Shown here piece after piece: positions 1 to 8,330 of a stretch of DNA of 64,000 nucleotides. A program made the translations under genes and the position numbers. The stretch covers positions 2,728,001-2,792,000 of the forward strand of contig NZ_QTUA01000001.1 of NCBI RefSeq assembly GCF_003386865.1, read 5' to 3'. This DNA is from Calidifontibacter indicus. Its GTDB lineage: Bacteria > Actinomycetota > Actinomycetes > Actinomycetales > Dermatophilaceae. Numbering within the stretch: position 1 is the first letter of the stretch; every line of letters starts with the position of its first letter. The notes under the pieces were generated by a model. It was given only the letters and a program-made list of their open reading frames with translations, was not told the DNA's origin and searched no databases.

Positions 1-2231
1 CCGGGTTCGTCCACCGGCGGCGCCGGGTGGTCCTGCTCGCCGAGGGCGGCGGCGCGCTCGGGTGCCTCGGTGGCGTCGGGCACTTCATCGGGCACCGCAT
101 TGACCGCGCCGGAAGCACCCGCGGGTTCGTCGGCGAACTCCAGCGCGTCGTAGCTGCTGGTGCTCTCGGTGCTGATCCGACCCGCCGCAGCATCGAAGCG
201 TTCGGCCGGGTTCTGCTGTGCGACAGTCGACTTCGGCGCAGCCGGCGCGGGTCTACCCACCGGAGTCGGCGGGGCCGCGGTCTCGTCGAGCCGCTTCAGC
301 GCGCGCAGCACGAGCTCGCGATCGGTGGTCGGCCAGAACGGCGGCAGCGAACGTTGCAGGAAGCCGGCGTACCGCGCGGTGATCATCCGGTTGTCGAGGA
401 AGGCCACGACGCCGCGGTCGGTCGACCGGCGCACGAGGCGTCCGGCGCCCTGCGCGAGGCGGAGCGCGGCGTGCGTCGCCGACACCGACATGAACCCGTT
501 GCCGCCGCGTTCGGCGATCGCCTGTGAGCGGGCGGAGGTGATCGGGTCGTCGGGTCGCGGGAACGGGATGCGGTCGATGATCACCAGTTGGCAGGCCGAC
601 CCGGGCACGTCGACGCCCTGCCAGAGGGTGAGGGTGCCGAACAGGCAGGTGCGCGGGTCGGCGGCGAACGCCTTGACCAGCGTGCCCATCTGGTCGTCGC
701 CCTGGCACAACACCGGGAACTCGTCGCCGAAGCGTTCGCGCATCGCCTCGGTGGCGGCCTTCGCCGCCCGCATCGAGGAGAACAGCCCGAGGGTGCGGCC
801 GCCGGCGGCCCGGATGAGCGTCTCGATCTCGTCCATCGCCTGCTGCGAGGTGCCGTCGCGGCCCGGCGGAGGCAGGTGCTTGGCGACGTAGGCGATGGCC
901 TGCTGCGGGTAGTCGAAGGGCGACCCGACGTCGAGCCCTTCCCAGGCGGGCGAGCCCTCGCCGCGCAGCCCGAGTGTGCCGGCCACCGAGTCGAAGGTGC
1001 CGCCGAGCTCGAGGGTGGCCGACGTCATCACGACCGTGCGATCGCCGAAGATCTTGTCGCGCACCAGCATTGCCACGCTCATCGGCGCGACGCTGAGCGC
1101 GGAGCCGCGGTACTCGCTGTGGCTGACCCAGGCGACGTCGAGCTCACGCTCCTCCAGCAGGCGCTCGGCGTTCTCGAGCACCTCGTCGACCGCGGCACGC
1201 GCCATCTGCCGGGGGCCGTCGTTGTCGGCGGGCTTGTCGGGCTTGATGTCGGACGCGATACCGCGCGCGGCGTCCCGGATGCGCTGCACGGCGAGCGCGA
1301 GGTTGTCGGGCAACCCGAGCAGTCGCCCTTCGGTGGCCTGGTCGAGCACCGAGCCCAAGAAGACCCCGGTCTCGGCGAGTTCGTGGGTGTCGGCGTAACG
1401 ACCGGCCTTCTTCGCGGCGGCGGACACCATGCCGGGGGTCAGTTCGTCGGTGATGGTTGAGGTGACCCGGTCGACGAGTTCGTGCGCCTCGTCGACGACG
1501 AGCGCGTCGTGCTCGGGCAGCATCTGGCGCCCTTCGAAGGAGTCGATCGCCATGAAGCTGTGGTTGGTGACCACGACGTCGACGTCCTTGGCCTCCGCGC
1601 GCGCCTTCTCCACGAAGCACTCCGACACCATCGGGCAGGTCGACCCGAGGCATTCGTGCGCCGACACGCTCACCTGCCGCCAGGCCCGCTCGCTCACGCC
1701 CGGCACGAGATCGTCGCGGTCGCCGGTGTCGGTCTCGTCGGCCCACTCCCGCAGGCGCACGATCTCCTTCTCCAGGCGTCCGAGTTGTTGGTCGACCGCA
1801 CCCACGCCGAACAGGCTGTCCTCGTCGTCGGCCGGGTAACCCCCGACCAGCTTGTGCTGACACACGTAGTTGCGGCGGCCCTTGACCAGCCCGTAGGTGG
1901 GTCGCCGGCCGAGCACCGGACGCAGAGCGTCGGCGATCACCGGCAGGTCGCGTCCGACGATCTGGTTCTGCAGGGCGAGCGTCGCGGTAGCGACGATCAC
2001 GGGCTTGCCGGTCTGCTGCGCGTGCACGATCGAGGGCACCAGATAGGCGAGCGACTTGCCGGTGCCGGTGCCGGCCTGCACCAGCAGGTGGTTGCCCTCG
2101 TCGAACGCCTTGGCGACCGCCTCGGTCATCCGCTGCTGTCCCGGGCGGGGCGTGCCACCGACCGCGGCCACCGCCGCTGCCATCAGGGAGTCGATGCTCG
2201 TCGAGGCGGACGTCGATGGGGTGGGCGGCAT
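1..2231 (-). CDS. dinG: DinG/XPD-family ATP-dependent DNA helicase, 3' end cut by window edge
   Basis: The reading frame starts at the ATG at 2231 and stays open to base 1, giving about 743 residues without a stop. Seen: a Walker A motif AGTGTGKS at residues 53-60, an XPD-like iron-sulfur cysteine set (one Cys near residue 123, three more in the segment ECLGSTCPMVSEC near 190-205), a DEAH box near residue 243 in VVDEAHEL, and a motif VI-like QGAGRLVRR near residue 595. This order is that of the DinG/YoaA branch of superfamily 2, 5'-3' helicases that unwind forked DNA, D-loops and R-loops during repair. The last 80 or so residues are Pro/Ala/Glu-rich and look disordered. The true C-terminus lies outside the window. 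No damage-promoter box was recognised upstream. Confidence 0.9.
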   Translation of the reverse strand, partial: MPPTPSTSASTSIDSLMAAAVAAVGGTPRPGQQRMTEAVAKAFDEGNHLLVQAGTGTGKSLAYLVPSIVHAQQTGKPVIVATATLALQNQIVGRDLPVIADALRPVLGRRPTYGLVKGRRNYVCQHKLVGGYPADDEDSLFGVGAVDQQLGRLEKEIVRLREWADETDTGDRDDLVPGVSERAWRQVSVSAHECLGSTCPMVSECFVEKARAEAKDVDVVVTNHSFMAIDSFEGRQMLPEHDALVVDEAHELVDRVTSTITDELTPGMVSAAAKKAGRYADTHELAETGVFLGSVLDQATEGRLLGLPDNLALAVQRIRDAARGIASDIKPDKPADNDGPRQMARAAVDEVLENAERLLEERELDVAWVSHSEYRGSALSVAPMSVAMLVRDKIFGDRTVVMTSATLELGGTFDSVAGTLGLRGEGSPAWEGLDVGSPFDYPQQAIAYVAKHLPPPGRDGTSQQAMDEIETLIRAAGGRTLGLFSSMRAAKAATEAMRERFGDEFPVLCQGDDQMGTLVKAFAADPRTCLFGTLTLWQGVDVPGSACQLVIIDRIPFPRPDDPITSARSQAIAERGGNGFMSVSATHAALRLAQGAGRLVRRSTDRGVVAFLDNRMITARYAGFLQRSLPPFWPTTDRELVLRALKRLDETAAPPTPVGRPAPAAPKSTVAQQNPAERFDAAAGRISTESTSSYDALEFADEPAGASGAVNAVPDEVPDATEAPERAAALGEQDHPAPPVDEP

Positions 2232-2290
2232 CCCGCAAGACTACGTGGGTCGGCCCGGCATCGCCCGACCGACCGGGCCGCCTGTGGAGA

Positions 2291-2907
2291 TCAGTCGCGG
2301 GTGCCCAGGGGTGCGCAGATCAGGTCGGCGACCAGCGCCGTCCACCCCGTCTGGTGGGTGGCGCCGAGGCCGGCACCGGTGTCGCCGTGGAAGTACTCGC
2401 TGAAGGTGATGTGTTCGTCCCACAGCGGTCCCGTCGGCAGCCACCTGGGGTCCGCGTTGCGTGCCTACGCCACCGCGGAGCCGGAGCTGGACGTGGAGTT
2501 CCCGACCCACTCGGGCCGCACCCTGCCGCTGCCGCAGGTCGCCGAAGCATTGCGCGACCGTCTGGTGTCGATGTTCTGGCTGCGTGACGGTGCACGCCCG
2601 AGCACGGCGTGGAAGGCGAGGTCCCAGGATGCGAACCAGGGGGTACTCCCACTCGTCGGGCATCGAAATGACGTCGGCGAGGTCGAGGTGGGTTCGGTTG
2701 ACGTTGCGGGCGCCGGGTTCGCGGCGCTGCGCGGACGGCGGGAAGTCGGAGTCGCCGTCGAGCCACTCGGCGATCGGGTAGCGGTACAGCTGGCTGTTCC
2801 ACAACAGCCCCGCGAACGCGCGCCGCGCGATGTGGGTGTCCTGTTCGTCCGTGCCCGCGGGATGACCGAGGCATAGAACTCCTCGCACTCAGCGCGCCGG
2901 TCAGGCT
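2291..2907 (-). pseudogene. Decayed, internally inverted GH63/MGH1-type glucosidase
   Basis: Pieces of one (alpha/alpha)6-barrel glucosidase of the mannosylglycerate/glucosylglycerate hydrolase-like GH63 group can be read here, but in several frames. On the minus strand, EEFYASVI (about 2862-2885) needs a frameshift to join GTDEQDTHIARRAFAGLLW. That piece continues to DVISMPDEWEYP near 2650. There an extra C in a C-run separates it from WFASWDLAFHAVLG. The C-terminal block [20 protein letters not shown] to the stop at 2291 is also on the minus strand. The block normally just before it (DVEFPTHSGRTLPLPQVAEA, LRDRLVSMFWLRDG) is encoded on the plus strand at about 2456-2610, so this segment has been inverted in place. 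The N-terminus and a large middle part are missing. It cannot make an active enzyme. Confidence 0.8.
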
Positions 2908-2976
2908 CTGGGGTGGGCGCGCGGGTGGGCTCTGGTGTGCCGGTGACGCACGCAGCGTACGGCCTTCGCCTGCGGC

Positions 2977-3402
2977 TCAGCCGTGTTCGCGCTTGGTGAC
3001 CGCGGAGGTCGCCAGGCCGTAACCCTCGGGCACGTCACCGGCGTCGTGGTCGATCTGCACGATGCGGTTGTGCTTGTCGACGAAGACCACCTGCGGCTCG
3101 AACGACCGCGCCTCCGCATCGTCCATCGCGGCGTAGGCGATGACGATGACGGTGTCGCCGGGGCTGATCAGCCGAGCGGCCGCCCCGTTGATGCACAGGA
3201 TGCCGCTGCCGCGCTCCCCCTCGATGGCGTACGTCGTGAGCCGGTTGCCGTTGTCGACGTCGACCACGTCGACCTGCTGGCCGGGCAGCAGATCGGCGGC
3301 GTCCATCAGGTCGCGGTCGATCGTCAGCGAGCCGACGTAGTGCAGGTCAGCCTGGGTGACGGTGGCGCGGTGGATCTTGCTGTGGAGCATGAATCGCTGC
3401 AT
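2977..3402 (-). CDS. panD: Aspartate 1-decarboxylase precursor
   Basis: PanD decarboxylates L-aspartate to beta-alanine for pantothenate and coenzyme A synthesis in the cytoplasm. The 141-residue product has the standard family length. It shows [12 protein letters not shown], with the self-cleavage site at Gly24-Ser25, the same numbering as in E. coli, which supports the ATG at 3402 as the start. Cleavage turns Ser25 into the pyruvoyl cofactor. The conserved NGAAARL segment follows. No panB/panC partner is adjacent. The start codon sits inside a perfect hairpin (see 3393-3433) and has no clear Shine-Dalgarno sequence, so initiation may be structurally controlled. A second in-frame ATG at codon 5 is an alternative start. 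Confidence 0.95.
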   Translation of the reverse strand: MQRFMLHSKIHRATVTQADLHYVGSLTIDRDLMDAADLLPGQQVDVVDVDNGNRLTTYAIEGERGSGILCINGAAARLISPGDTVIVIAYAAMDDAEARSFEPQVVFVDKHNRIVQIDHDAGDVPEGYGLATSAVTKREHG

Positions 3403-3433
3403 GGTGCGCCATTGTGGCGCACCATGCAGCGAT
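3393..3433 (-). promoter_or_regulatory. Perfect 18-bp hairpin enclosing the panD start codon
   Basis: Bases 3393-3410 and 3416-3433 are exact reverse complements, separated by 5 bases. Read on the minus strand, the 3' arm contains the panD AUG (3402-3400) and the bases just before it, so in the mRNA the start codon would be base-paired. A start-occluding translational switch is an inference. A transcriptional operator or plain repeat DNA is also possible. Confidence 0.6.
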
Positions 3434-3466
3434 GGTCGGCGGTCGGGCCGGCGCCCGCGGCACCGG

Positions 3467-4939
3467 TCAGACGGCGTACGCCTCGAGGGCCGCTTCCAGC
3501 GACGGGTTCACCTTGGCGTGCACGTGGGTGCCGTCGCCGGTGTGCTCGCTGCTGATGACGTCGGCTTCCTGGTGCAGGCGACTGAGCAGGTCGCCCCGGT
3601 CGTAGGGCAGCAGCACCTCGACACGGATCTCCGGGCGCGGCAGTTCGCGGTCGATGAGGGCGAGCAACTCGTCGAATCCGGCTCCGGTGCGGGCGGATAC
3701 GGCGATCGCGTGCTTCTCGGTGCGCAGCAGCCGGTCGACCACCTCGGGGTCGGCGACATCGGCCTTGTTGATGACGATGACTTCCTTGACGTCGGTGGCA
3801 CCGACGTCGGAGAGCACCTCGCGCACCGCCGAGATCTGCGACTCGGGGTCGGGGTGGGAGCCGTCGACGACATGCAGCAGCAGGTCGGAGTCGCCGACCT
3901 CCTCCAGGGTCGAGCGGAACGCCTCGACCAACTGGTGCGGCAGGTTGCGCACGAAACCGACGGTGTCGGCGAGCGTGTACGGACGGCCGTCGGCGGTCTC
4001 GGCGCGACGCACCGTCGGGTCGAGCGTGGCGAACAACTGGTTCTGCACCAGCACGCCGGCGCCGGTGAGCCGGTTGAGGATCGACGACTTGCCGGCGTTG
4101 GTGTAGCCGGCGATCGCGACCGACGGCACCTCGTTGACCTTGCGGCCGTGTCGCTTGGTGTCGCGGATCGTCTTCATCGACGCGATCTCGCGCTTGAGCT
4201 TGGCGATGCGGGAGTTGATGCGACGACGGTCGAGCTCGATCTTCGTCTCACCCGGACCACGCGAACCCATGCCCTGTCCACCGGCGGCCTGGCCACCGGC
4301 CTGCCGGGACATCGACTCACCCCAACCACGCAGGCGCGGCAGGAGGTACTGCAGCTGGGCGAGCTCGACCTGCGCCTTGCCCTCCTTCGACTTCGCGTGC
4401 TGGGCGAAGATGTCGAGGATCAGCGCGGTGCGGTCGATGACCTTCACCTTGACGACGTCCTCCAGGGCGCGCCGTTGGCTGGGTGCGAGCTCACCGTCGG
4501 CGATGACGGTGTCGGCGCCCTCGGCGATGACGATGTCGCGCAGCGCGGCCGCCTTGCCGGAGCCGAGCCAGGTGCCCGGGTCGGGACGGCTGCGTCGCTG
4601 GGTCACACCGGCGAGCACGGTCGACCCGGCGGTCTCGGCGAGCGCCGCGAGCTCGCGCAGCGAGTTGTCGGCGTCCTCGACGGTGCCTTCGGTCCACACA
4701 TTGGCCAGCACCACACGCTCGAGTCGCAGCTGGCGGTACTCGACCTCGGTGACGTCCTGCAGTTCGGTCGACAGCCCCTCGACGCGACGCAGTGCCGCGC
4801 GTTCGGCGCGGTCGAGCTGGTCACCGTCGGCAGAGTCGCCGTCGTCGATCAGGAAGCCGTCGTCGTCGTACTGCAGGTCGATGTCGGAGTCGGCGAGCGC
4901 GTCGGCGCGGCGGTTGAAGAAGTCGTGTTGCGAAGTCAT
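3467..4939 (-). CDS. hflX: GTPase HflX
   Basis: HflX is a ribosome-associated GTPase that splits stalled or heat-inactivated 70S ribosomes. The 490-residue product starts at the ATG at 4939, preceded by AAGGGG. The longer open frame up to 5080 runs into repeat DNA and is not used. Seen: the N-terminal HflX domain with the glycine-rich linker [18 protein letters not shown], a G1 motif GYTNAGKSS near residues 278-286, the switch motif DTVGF near residue 324 and NKAD as G4. The family's acidic N-terminus is present ([16 protein letters not shown]). In many actinobacteria hflX lies near miaA, dapF and lexA; here dapF and miaA are 3-5 kb away, separated by the sigma-factor cassette. Confidence 0.95.
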   Translation of the reverse strand: MTSQHDFFNRRADALADSDIDLQYDDDGFLIDDGDSADGDQLDRAERAALRRVEGLSTELQDVTEVEYRQLRLERVVLANVWTEGTVEDADNSLRELAALAETAGSTVLAGVTQRRSRPDPGTWLGSGKAAALRDIVIAEGADTVIADGELAPSQRRALEDVVKVKVIDRTALILDIFAQHAKSKEGKAQVELAQLQYLLPRLRGWGESMSRQAGGQAAGGQGMGSRGPGETKIELDRRRINSRIAKLKREIASMKTIRDTKRHGRKVNEVPSVAIAGYTNAGKSSILNRLTGAGVLVQNQLFATLDPTVRRAETADGRPYTLADTVGFVRNLPHQLVEAFRSTLEEVGDSDLLLHVVDGSHPDPESQISAVREVLSDVGATDVKEVIVINKADVADPEVVDRLLRTEKHAIAVSARTGAGFDELLALIDRELPRPEIRVEVLLPYDRGDLLSRLHQEADVISSEHTGDGTHVHAKVNPSLEAALEAYAV

Positions 4940-5020
4940 GTTCCCCTTAGTCTCGCAAGATTCAACGAGGCGGGCGAGTCGTTTATGCCTTGCTCGTCTC
5001 GCGGCGGGGCACCAAGTCGT

Positions 5021-5109
5021 ATGCCGCGGCGGGACACCAAGTCGCGTCAGGCGCGCCTTACTCGGTCGTATCGGCCCCAACCGGCGAGTAAGTCGCGTCC
5101 GACGCGAGT
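5021..5109. repeat. Palindromic interspersed repeat family A, copy 1
   Basis: This roughly 89-bp unit is nearly identical to 6582-6670 and related to 60413-60486. It holds two modules of the form AAGTCGCGTC-NN-GCGCGAG or GACGCGAG that can each fold into a hairpin. Between them are the inverted arms TTACTCG and CGAGTAA. A partial extra module (GCGGCGGGGCACCAAGTCG) lies just before it at about 5001-5019. It fills the gap between hflX and the sigma-factor gene. No coding content is seen. Confidence 0.75.
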
Positions 5110-5181
5110 TCGTGCGTTCGGGTGGACGAGCGGTGGGACAGTTCGACTAACTCGACCCGTCTAAGACGGTAGGAGGTGGAA

Positions 5182-5679
5182 ATGGCCGACCGGGACGGCT
5201 TCGACGAGTTCGTTGCAACACACGCGGTGGCGCTGGCACGCTCGGCGCGGCTGCTGACGGGCGAACCAGGGTCGGCTGACGACCTCCTGCAAGAGACGCT
5301 GATCCGCCTGTGGACAAAGTGGCCGCGCGTGCGGGGCGCGGATCGTCCGCTGGCCTATGCGCGCACGACCATGGCCCGGCTGCACCTCGATTCGCGCAGG
5401 TTGCGTCGATCGCACGAAACCCCGATCGCGATCGACGACCGCACCGGCGAACACTCGTCCCCGACATCGGTTGTGGACGACCACCTGACGTTATGGCAAG
5501 CGCTCGACCGTCTGCAGCGACTCGACCGTGCCGTTCTGGTGCTGCGGTACCACGACGGCTACACCTCCGGTGAGGTCGCGGCGATGTTGGGGATTTCCGA
5601 TGGTGCAGTGCGCAAGCGAGCGGCTCGCGCGCTGCAGGTGGTTCGCACCGAACTGGACAGTTCGAAGGGAGTTCGCTGA
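5182..5679 (+). CDS. SigE-family RNA polymerase sigma factor
   Basis: A 165-residue ECF-like sigma factor. The ATG at 5182 is preceded by AGGAGG with 5-base spacing, so it is preferred over the GTG at 5176. Region 2 is at about residues 8-75 (FVATHAVALARSARLLTG, then DDLLQETLIRLWTKW). Region 4 is at about 105-155 (LQRLDRAVLVLRYHDGYTSGE, with the helix-turn-helix VAAMLGISDGAVRKRAARAL). This matches the short two-domain SigE family common in actinobacteria. It directs RNA polymerase to a small regulon, probably in response to an envelope signal. Its stop overlaps the start of the membrane protein gene that follows (ATGA), which implies translational coupling and probably partner control. The pair is bracketed by two copies of repeat family A. 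Confidence 0.9.
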   Translation: MADRDGFDEFVATHAVALARSARLLTGEPGSADDLLQETLIRLWTKWPRVRGADRPLAYARTTMARLHLDSRRLRRSHETPIAIDDRTGEHSSPTSVVDDHLTLWQALDRLQRLDRAVLVLRYHDGYTSGEVAAMLGISDGAVRKRAARALQVVRTELDSSKGVR

Positions 5680-6551
5680 TGTCGTCGATCGAGGAACGCC
5701 TCCACGACGAGCTCACGGCAGCGGTCGACGAAGTGAGCGTCGACCCGGTAGCGCTGGCCCGGACGGCGACTCGGCGTGGGCGGCGCCGCCGTCGTCGTGC
5801 CGTGACCGCATCGGTCGTGCTGCCTGCTGTCGCCGTCGGCACCGTTGTCGCCGTAACAGTCGCGCTTCGTCCGGATCCGGGGCCGATCTCGGGTGGGTGG
5901 CCATCGGGTCCGGTGCTGCTGGAGGACGGCCAGCCGTTGTTGACCTGCAATACGCCGGATCGATTCACTCCGAGCGTCGCGCGCAACGGCCTGCCTCGCG
6001 AGAACCCGGTCGACTTCGTGCCGGCCATGCAGCAGCACGCGGCCGCAGAGGCGTGGAGCATGCCCGAGACCTTGCGTCGCGCTGCGGACATCGCGCGCGC
6101 CGACTGGCGGGTGGCGGCAGTCTCCGAACACACGGCACTCATCTTGTTCGGCGCGGTGAACAACCCGACCACGTTCTCGTTCGAGAAGTCCGGGAGCGGA
6201 TGGAAGGTCAGCGGGATGGGCGGCTGCCGGAATCTGCGGACCGTGCCCTCGGTATCGACGCGGTCCTGGGTGGATGTGTCGACCGGCGGCACAGCGGGTT
6301 TGCTGTCCCGCAGCAGCAAGACGATCAAGCTCAATGTGATCGGGTCGTTCTGCACCGATGAACCACCACTGACCACGCTCGTGGAGACCACCACTGCGGT
6401 GACCGTCTACCCGACCGAACGCCGGACGAGCGAGGGTTGCGTCGGCGCGGCCAGACTGCAGGTGGTCACGGTCACGCTGTCCGCGCCGCTCGGATCGCGC
6501 CCCCTGCTCGACGGCACGGTCTGGCCGATCGCGGCGGTGCATGCGCAGTGA
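5679..6551 (+). CDS. Membrane-anchored partner of the sigma factor, possible anti-sigma factor
   Basis: A 290-residue protein not recognised by family. Seen: an N-terminal cytoplasmic segment of about 40 residues ending in a run of arginines (RRGRRRRRR), one transmembrane helix at about 41-62, and an outer domain of about 225 residues with four or more cysteines and no obvious catalytic motif. The layout (short inner segment, single helix, large outer domain, ATGA overlap with a sigma gene) is that of a membrane anti-sigma factor or its sensor. The classic HxxxCxxC zinc anti-sigma motif is absent. The role is inferred from context only. Confidence 0.7.
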   Translation: MSSIEERLHDELTAAVDEVSVDPVALARTATRRGRRRRRRAVTASVVLPAVAVGTVVAVTVALRPDPGPISGGWPSGPVLLEDGQPLLTCNTPDRFTPSVARNGLPRENPVDFVPAMQQHAAAEAWSMPETLRRAADIARADWRVAAVSEHTALILFGAVNNPTTFSFEKSGSGWKVSGMGGCRNLRTVPSVSTRSWVDVSTGGTAGLLSRSSKTIKLNVIGSFCTDEPPLTTLVETTTAVTVYPTERRTSEGCVGAARLQVVTVTLSAPLGSRPLLDGTVWPIAAVHAQ

Positions 6552-6581
6552 GGCAGTTTCGACGTGCGCCTGCGAGGTCAG

Positions 6582-6670
6582 ATGCCGCGGCGGGGCACCA
6601 AGTCGCGTCAGGCGCGAGTTACTCGGGCGTATCGGCCCGAACCGGCGAGTAAGTCGCGTCCGACGCGAGC
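6582..6670. repeat. Palindromic interspersed repeat family A, copy 2
   Basis: Nearly identical to 5021-5109 and in the same orientation, about 1.56 kb downstream, so the two copies flank the sigma/membrane-protein pair as direct repeats. The same hairpin modules and TTACTCG/CGAGTAA arms are present. It ends about 27 bases before the start of the methyltransferase gene. Confidence 0.75.
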
Positions 6671-6696
6671 TGGTGCTCTCGGGTAGCGTCACCGCC

Positions 6697-7308
6697 GTGA
6701 CCGAGCACGACCACTACTTCACCGCCGAGCCCGCCAGCGCCGACGAACGCCGCACCATCAACGTGCCGTTGGCCGGGGCGACGCGGACGGTGCAGGTGGC
6801 GCCGGGCATCTTCTCCCCCGACCGCATCGACCAGGGCACGACCGTGTTGTTGCGGCACGCCCCGGCGCCACCGGCGTCGGGCACCTTCCTCGATCTCGGC
6901 TGCGGCTGGGGGCCGATCGCGCTGACCTTGGGCCTGGAGTCACCGGACGCCGAGGTGTGGGCGGTCGACGTCAACGAGCGGGCGATGGACCTCGCCCGCC
7001 GCAATGCCGCCTCCCTCGGGCTCGACCGGGTGCACGTGGGCACCGCCGAGCAGGTGCCGGCCGAGCTGCGGTTCGACCTCATCTGGTCGAACCCGCCGAT
7101 CCGGGTGGGCAAGAAGGTGCTGCACGACCTGATGACGACCTGGTTGCCGCGGTTGAGCGCCACCGGCGAGGCCTACCTGGTGGTGCAGAAGAACCTCGGA
7201 TCCGACTCGCTGCAGAAGTGGCTGGGCGAGCAGCTGCCCGATCTGGTGACCGAGCGGTTCACCAGCGTGCGCGGATTCCGAATCCTGCGGGTCAGCCGGG
7301 CAGGCTGA
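6697..7308 (+). CDS. Class I methyltransferase, RsmC/RlmG-like small type
   Basis: A 203-residue SAM-dependent methyltransferase. The chosen start is the GTG at 6697; the upstream open frame runs through repeat A and is not coding. Seen: SAM-binding motif I, DLGCGWGP, at residues 66-73; the acidic motif AVDVNERAM near 89-97; and the catalytic SNPP motif at 131-134. NPP with an exocyclic-amine target is typical of the RsmC/RlmG group, which makes m2G in ribosomal RNA. The protein lacks the N-terminal pseudo-methyltransferase half of E. coli RsmC, as is usual for the short actinobacterial form. Its 3' end overlaps the 3' end of dapF by 17 bases (convergent). The exact substrate is unproven. Confidence 0.85.
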   Translation: MTEHDHYFTAEPASADERRTINVPLAGATRTVQVAPGIFSPDRIDQGTTVLLRHAPAPPASGTFLDLGCGWGPIALTLGLESPDAEVWAVDVNERAMDLARRNAASLGLDRVHVGTAEQVPAELRFDLIWSNPPIRVGKKVLHDLMTTWLPRLSATGEAYLVVQKNLGSDSLQKWLGEQLPDLVTERFTSVRGFRILRVSRAG

Positions 7309-8155
7309 CCGTGCCGCGGGCCACGAGCTCGGCCGGCCCGGAGAGAGCGACCTTGTCGGCAGCGATGTGCACCCCGAGGCGTCCGCCGGGCACGTCGACG
7401 ATCCAGTCGAGCTGATCCTCGGGCCGTCCGCCCCACCACCAGGTGGCGAGCGCCGCCGCGGCCGCTCCGGTGCCGCAGCTGCGCGTCTCCCCCACGCCGC
7501 GCTCGTGCACCCGCATCGAGATGTGTGCGTGCTCGATGGCGCGCACGAACTCGACATTGGTGCCGTGCTCGGGCGTCGGGTCGACCTTCGGTGCGGTGTG
7601 CAGGTCGAGGGCGCTGAGGTCGATCTGCGGCGGCAGCGCGACGACGGTGTGCGGGTTGCCGAGGTCGAGGCTGAGGGCCGGCAACGGGTCGGGCGCACCG
7701 TGCACCTGCACCACGGAGTCCATGCCGCGCTCGTTCGCCTCGGTTTCGCGAGCCAGGCGCCACGGGCCGAGGTCGGTGGCGAACCCGTCGGCCACCACTG
7801 TGATCTCCTTGCGACCGGCCCGGGTGGCGATCGCGAAGGTGTCGGACGTCTCCAGGCCCTGCTCGACGAGGTAGCGGGCGAACACGCGGGTGCCGTTGCC
7901 GCACATCTCGGCAACCGATCCGTCGCTGTTGCGGTAGTCCATGAACCACTTCGCGTCGGGGCACTGCTCGCGCACTTCGTCGGGGGCGGCGCTCAGCGGG
8001 GCGACCCGAATCACGCCGTCGCCACCGATGCCGGCGCGGCGGTCGGCGAGATAGGTGACGTCGCGCGGGGTCAGGGCGAGGCGGCCTTCGGGGTCGGGCA
8101 CGAGGACGAAGTCGTTCTGCGTGCCGTGGCCCTTGACGAAGTCGATGGTGGTCAC
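7292..8155 (-). CDS. dapF: Diaminopimelate epimerase
   Basis: DapF converts LL- to meso-diaminopimelate for lysine and peptidoglycan synthesis. The GTG at 8155 starts the sequence TTIDFVKGHGTQNDF; the longer frame upstream reads through repeat B. The 287-residue product has both catalytic cysteines in context: NSDGSVAEMCGNGTR with Cys85 and TRSCGTGA with Cys227, the paired base/acid thiols of this cofactor-free epimerase. The other diaminopimelate gene in the window, dapA, is about 42 kb away. The gene converges on the methyltransferase gene. Confidence 0.96.
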   Translation of the reverse strand: MTTIDFVKGHGTQNDFVLVPDPEGRLALTPRDVTYLADRRAGIGGDGVIRVAPLSAAPDEVREQCPDAKWFMDYRNSDGSVAEMCGNGTRVFARYLVEQGLETSDTFAIATRAGRKEITVVADGFATDLGPWRLARETEANERGMDSVVQVHGAPDPLPALSLDLGNPHTVVALPPQIDLSALDLHTAPKVDPTPEHGTNVEFVRAIEHAHISMRVHERGVGETRSCGTGAAAAALATWWWGGRPEDQLDWIVDVPGGRLGVHIAADKVALSGPAELVARGTVSLPG

Positions 8156-8196
8156 CGCTCCATTGTGCCGACCTACGGGTGCAACCGCCGCTCGCG

Positions 8197-8330
8197 GTGT
8201 AGCGCAAACCGCGGATTGGGCGGCGCGGTGTAGCGCAAACCGCGGTTCGGGCGGCCCTTGTGGTGCAGACCGCGGGGCATACGCCGCGGTTTGCACTACC
8301 GGAGGTCACCGAACCGCGGTTTGCACTACC
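8197..8330. repeat. Cluster of five short repeats (family B), mixed orientation
   Basis: Five copies of a roughly 17-base unit fill the dapF-miaA gap. Three are in one orientation (GTGTAGCGCAAACCGCGG at 8197-8214 and 8228-8245, and a variant TGGTGCAGACCGCGG at 8261-8275). Two are inverted (CCGCGGTTTGCACTACC at 8284-8300 and 8314-8330). Spacers are 8-15 bases. The last unit overlaps the 3' end of miaA and encodes most of its final residues. The cluster could fold into a large stem. Variable orientation and spacing argue against CRISPR. Confidence 0.75.

Noticed and set aside
1482-2876. 464-codon plus-strand frame across dinG and the pseudogene
   Set aside because: Most is antisense to dinG. 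Only the part at about 2456-2610 has meaning, as the inverted pseudogene segment.
4940-5080. N-terminal extension of hflX to 5080
   Set aside because: It reads through repeat A, while the ATG at 4939 has a good ribosome-binding site and the normal HflX N-terminus.
8197-8330. Family B cluster as a CRISPR array
   Set aside because: Units are only about 17 bases, occur in both orientations, have 8-15 base spacers, and no cas gene is present.
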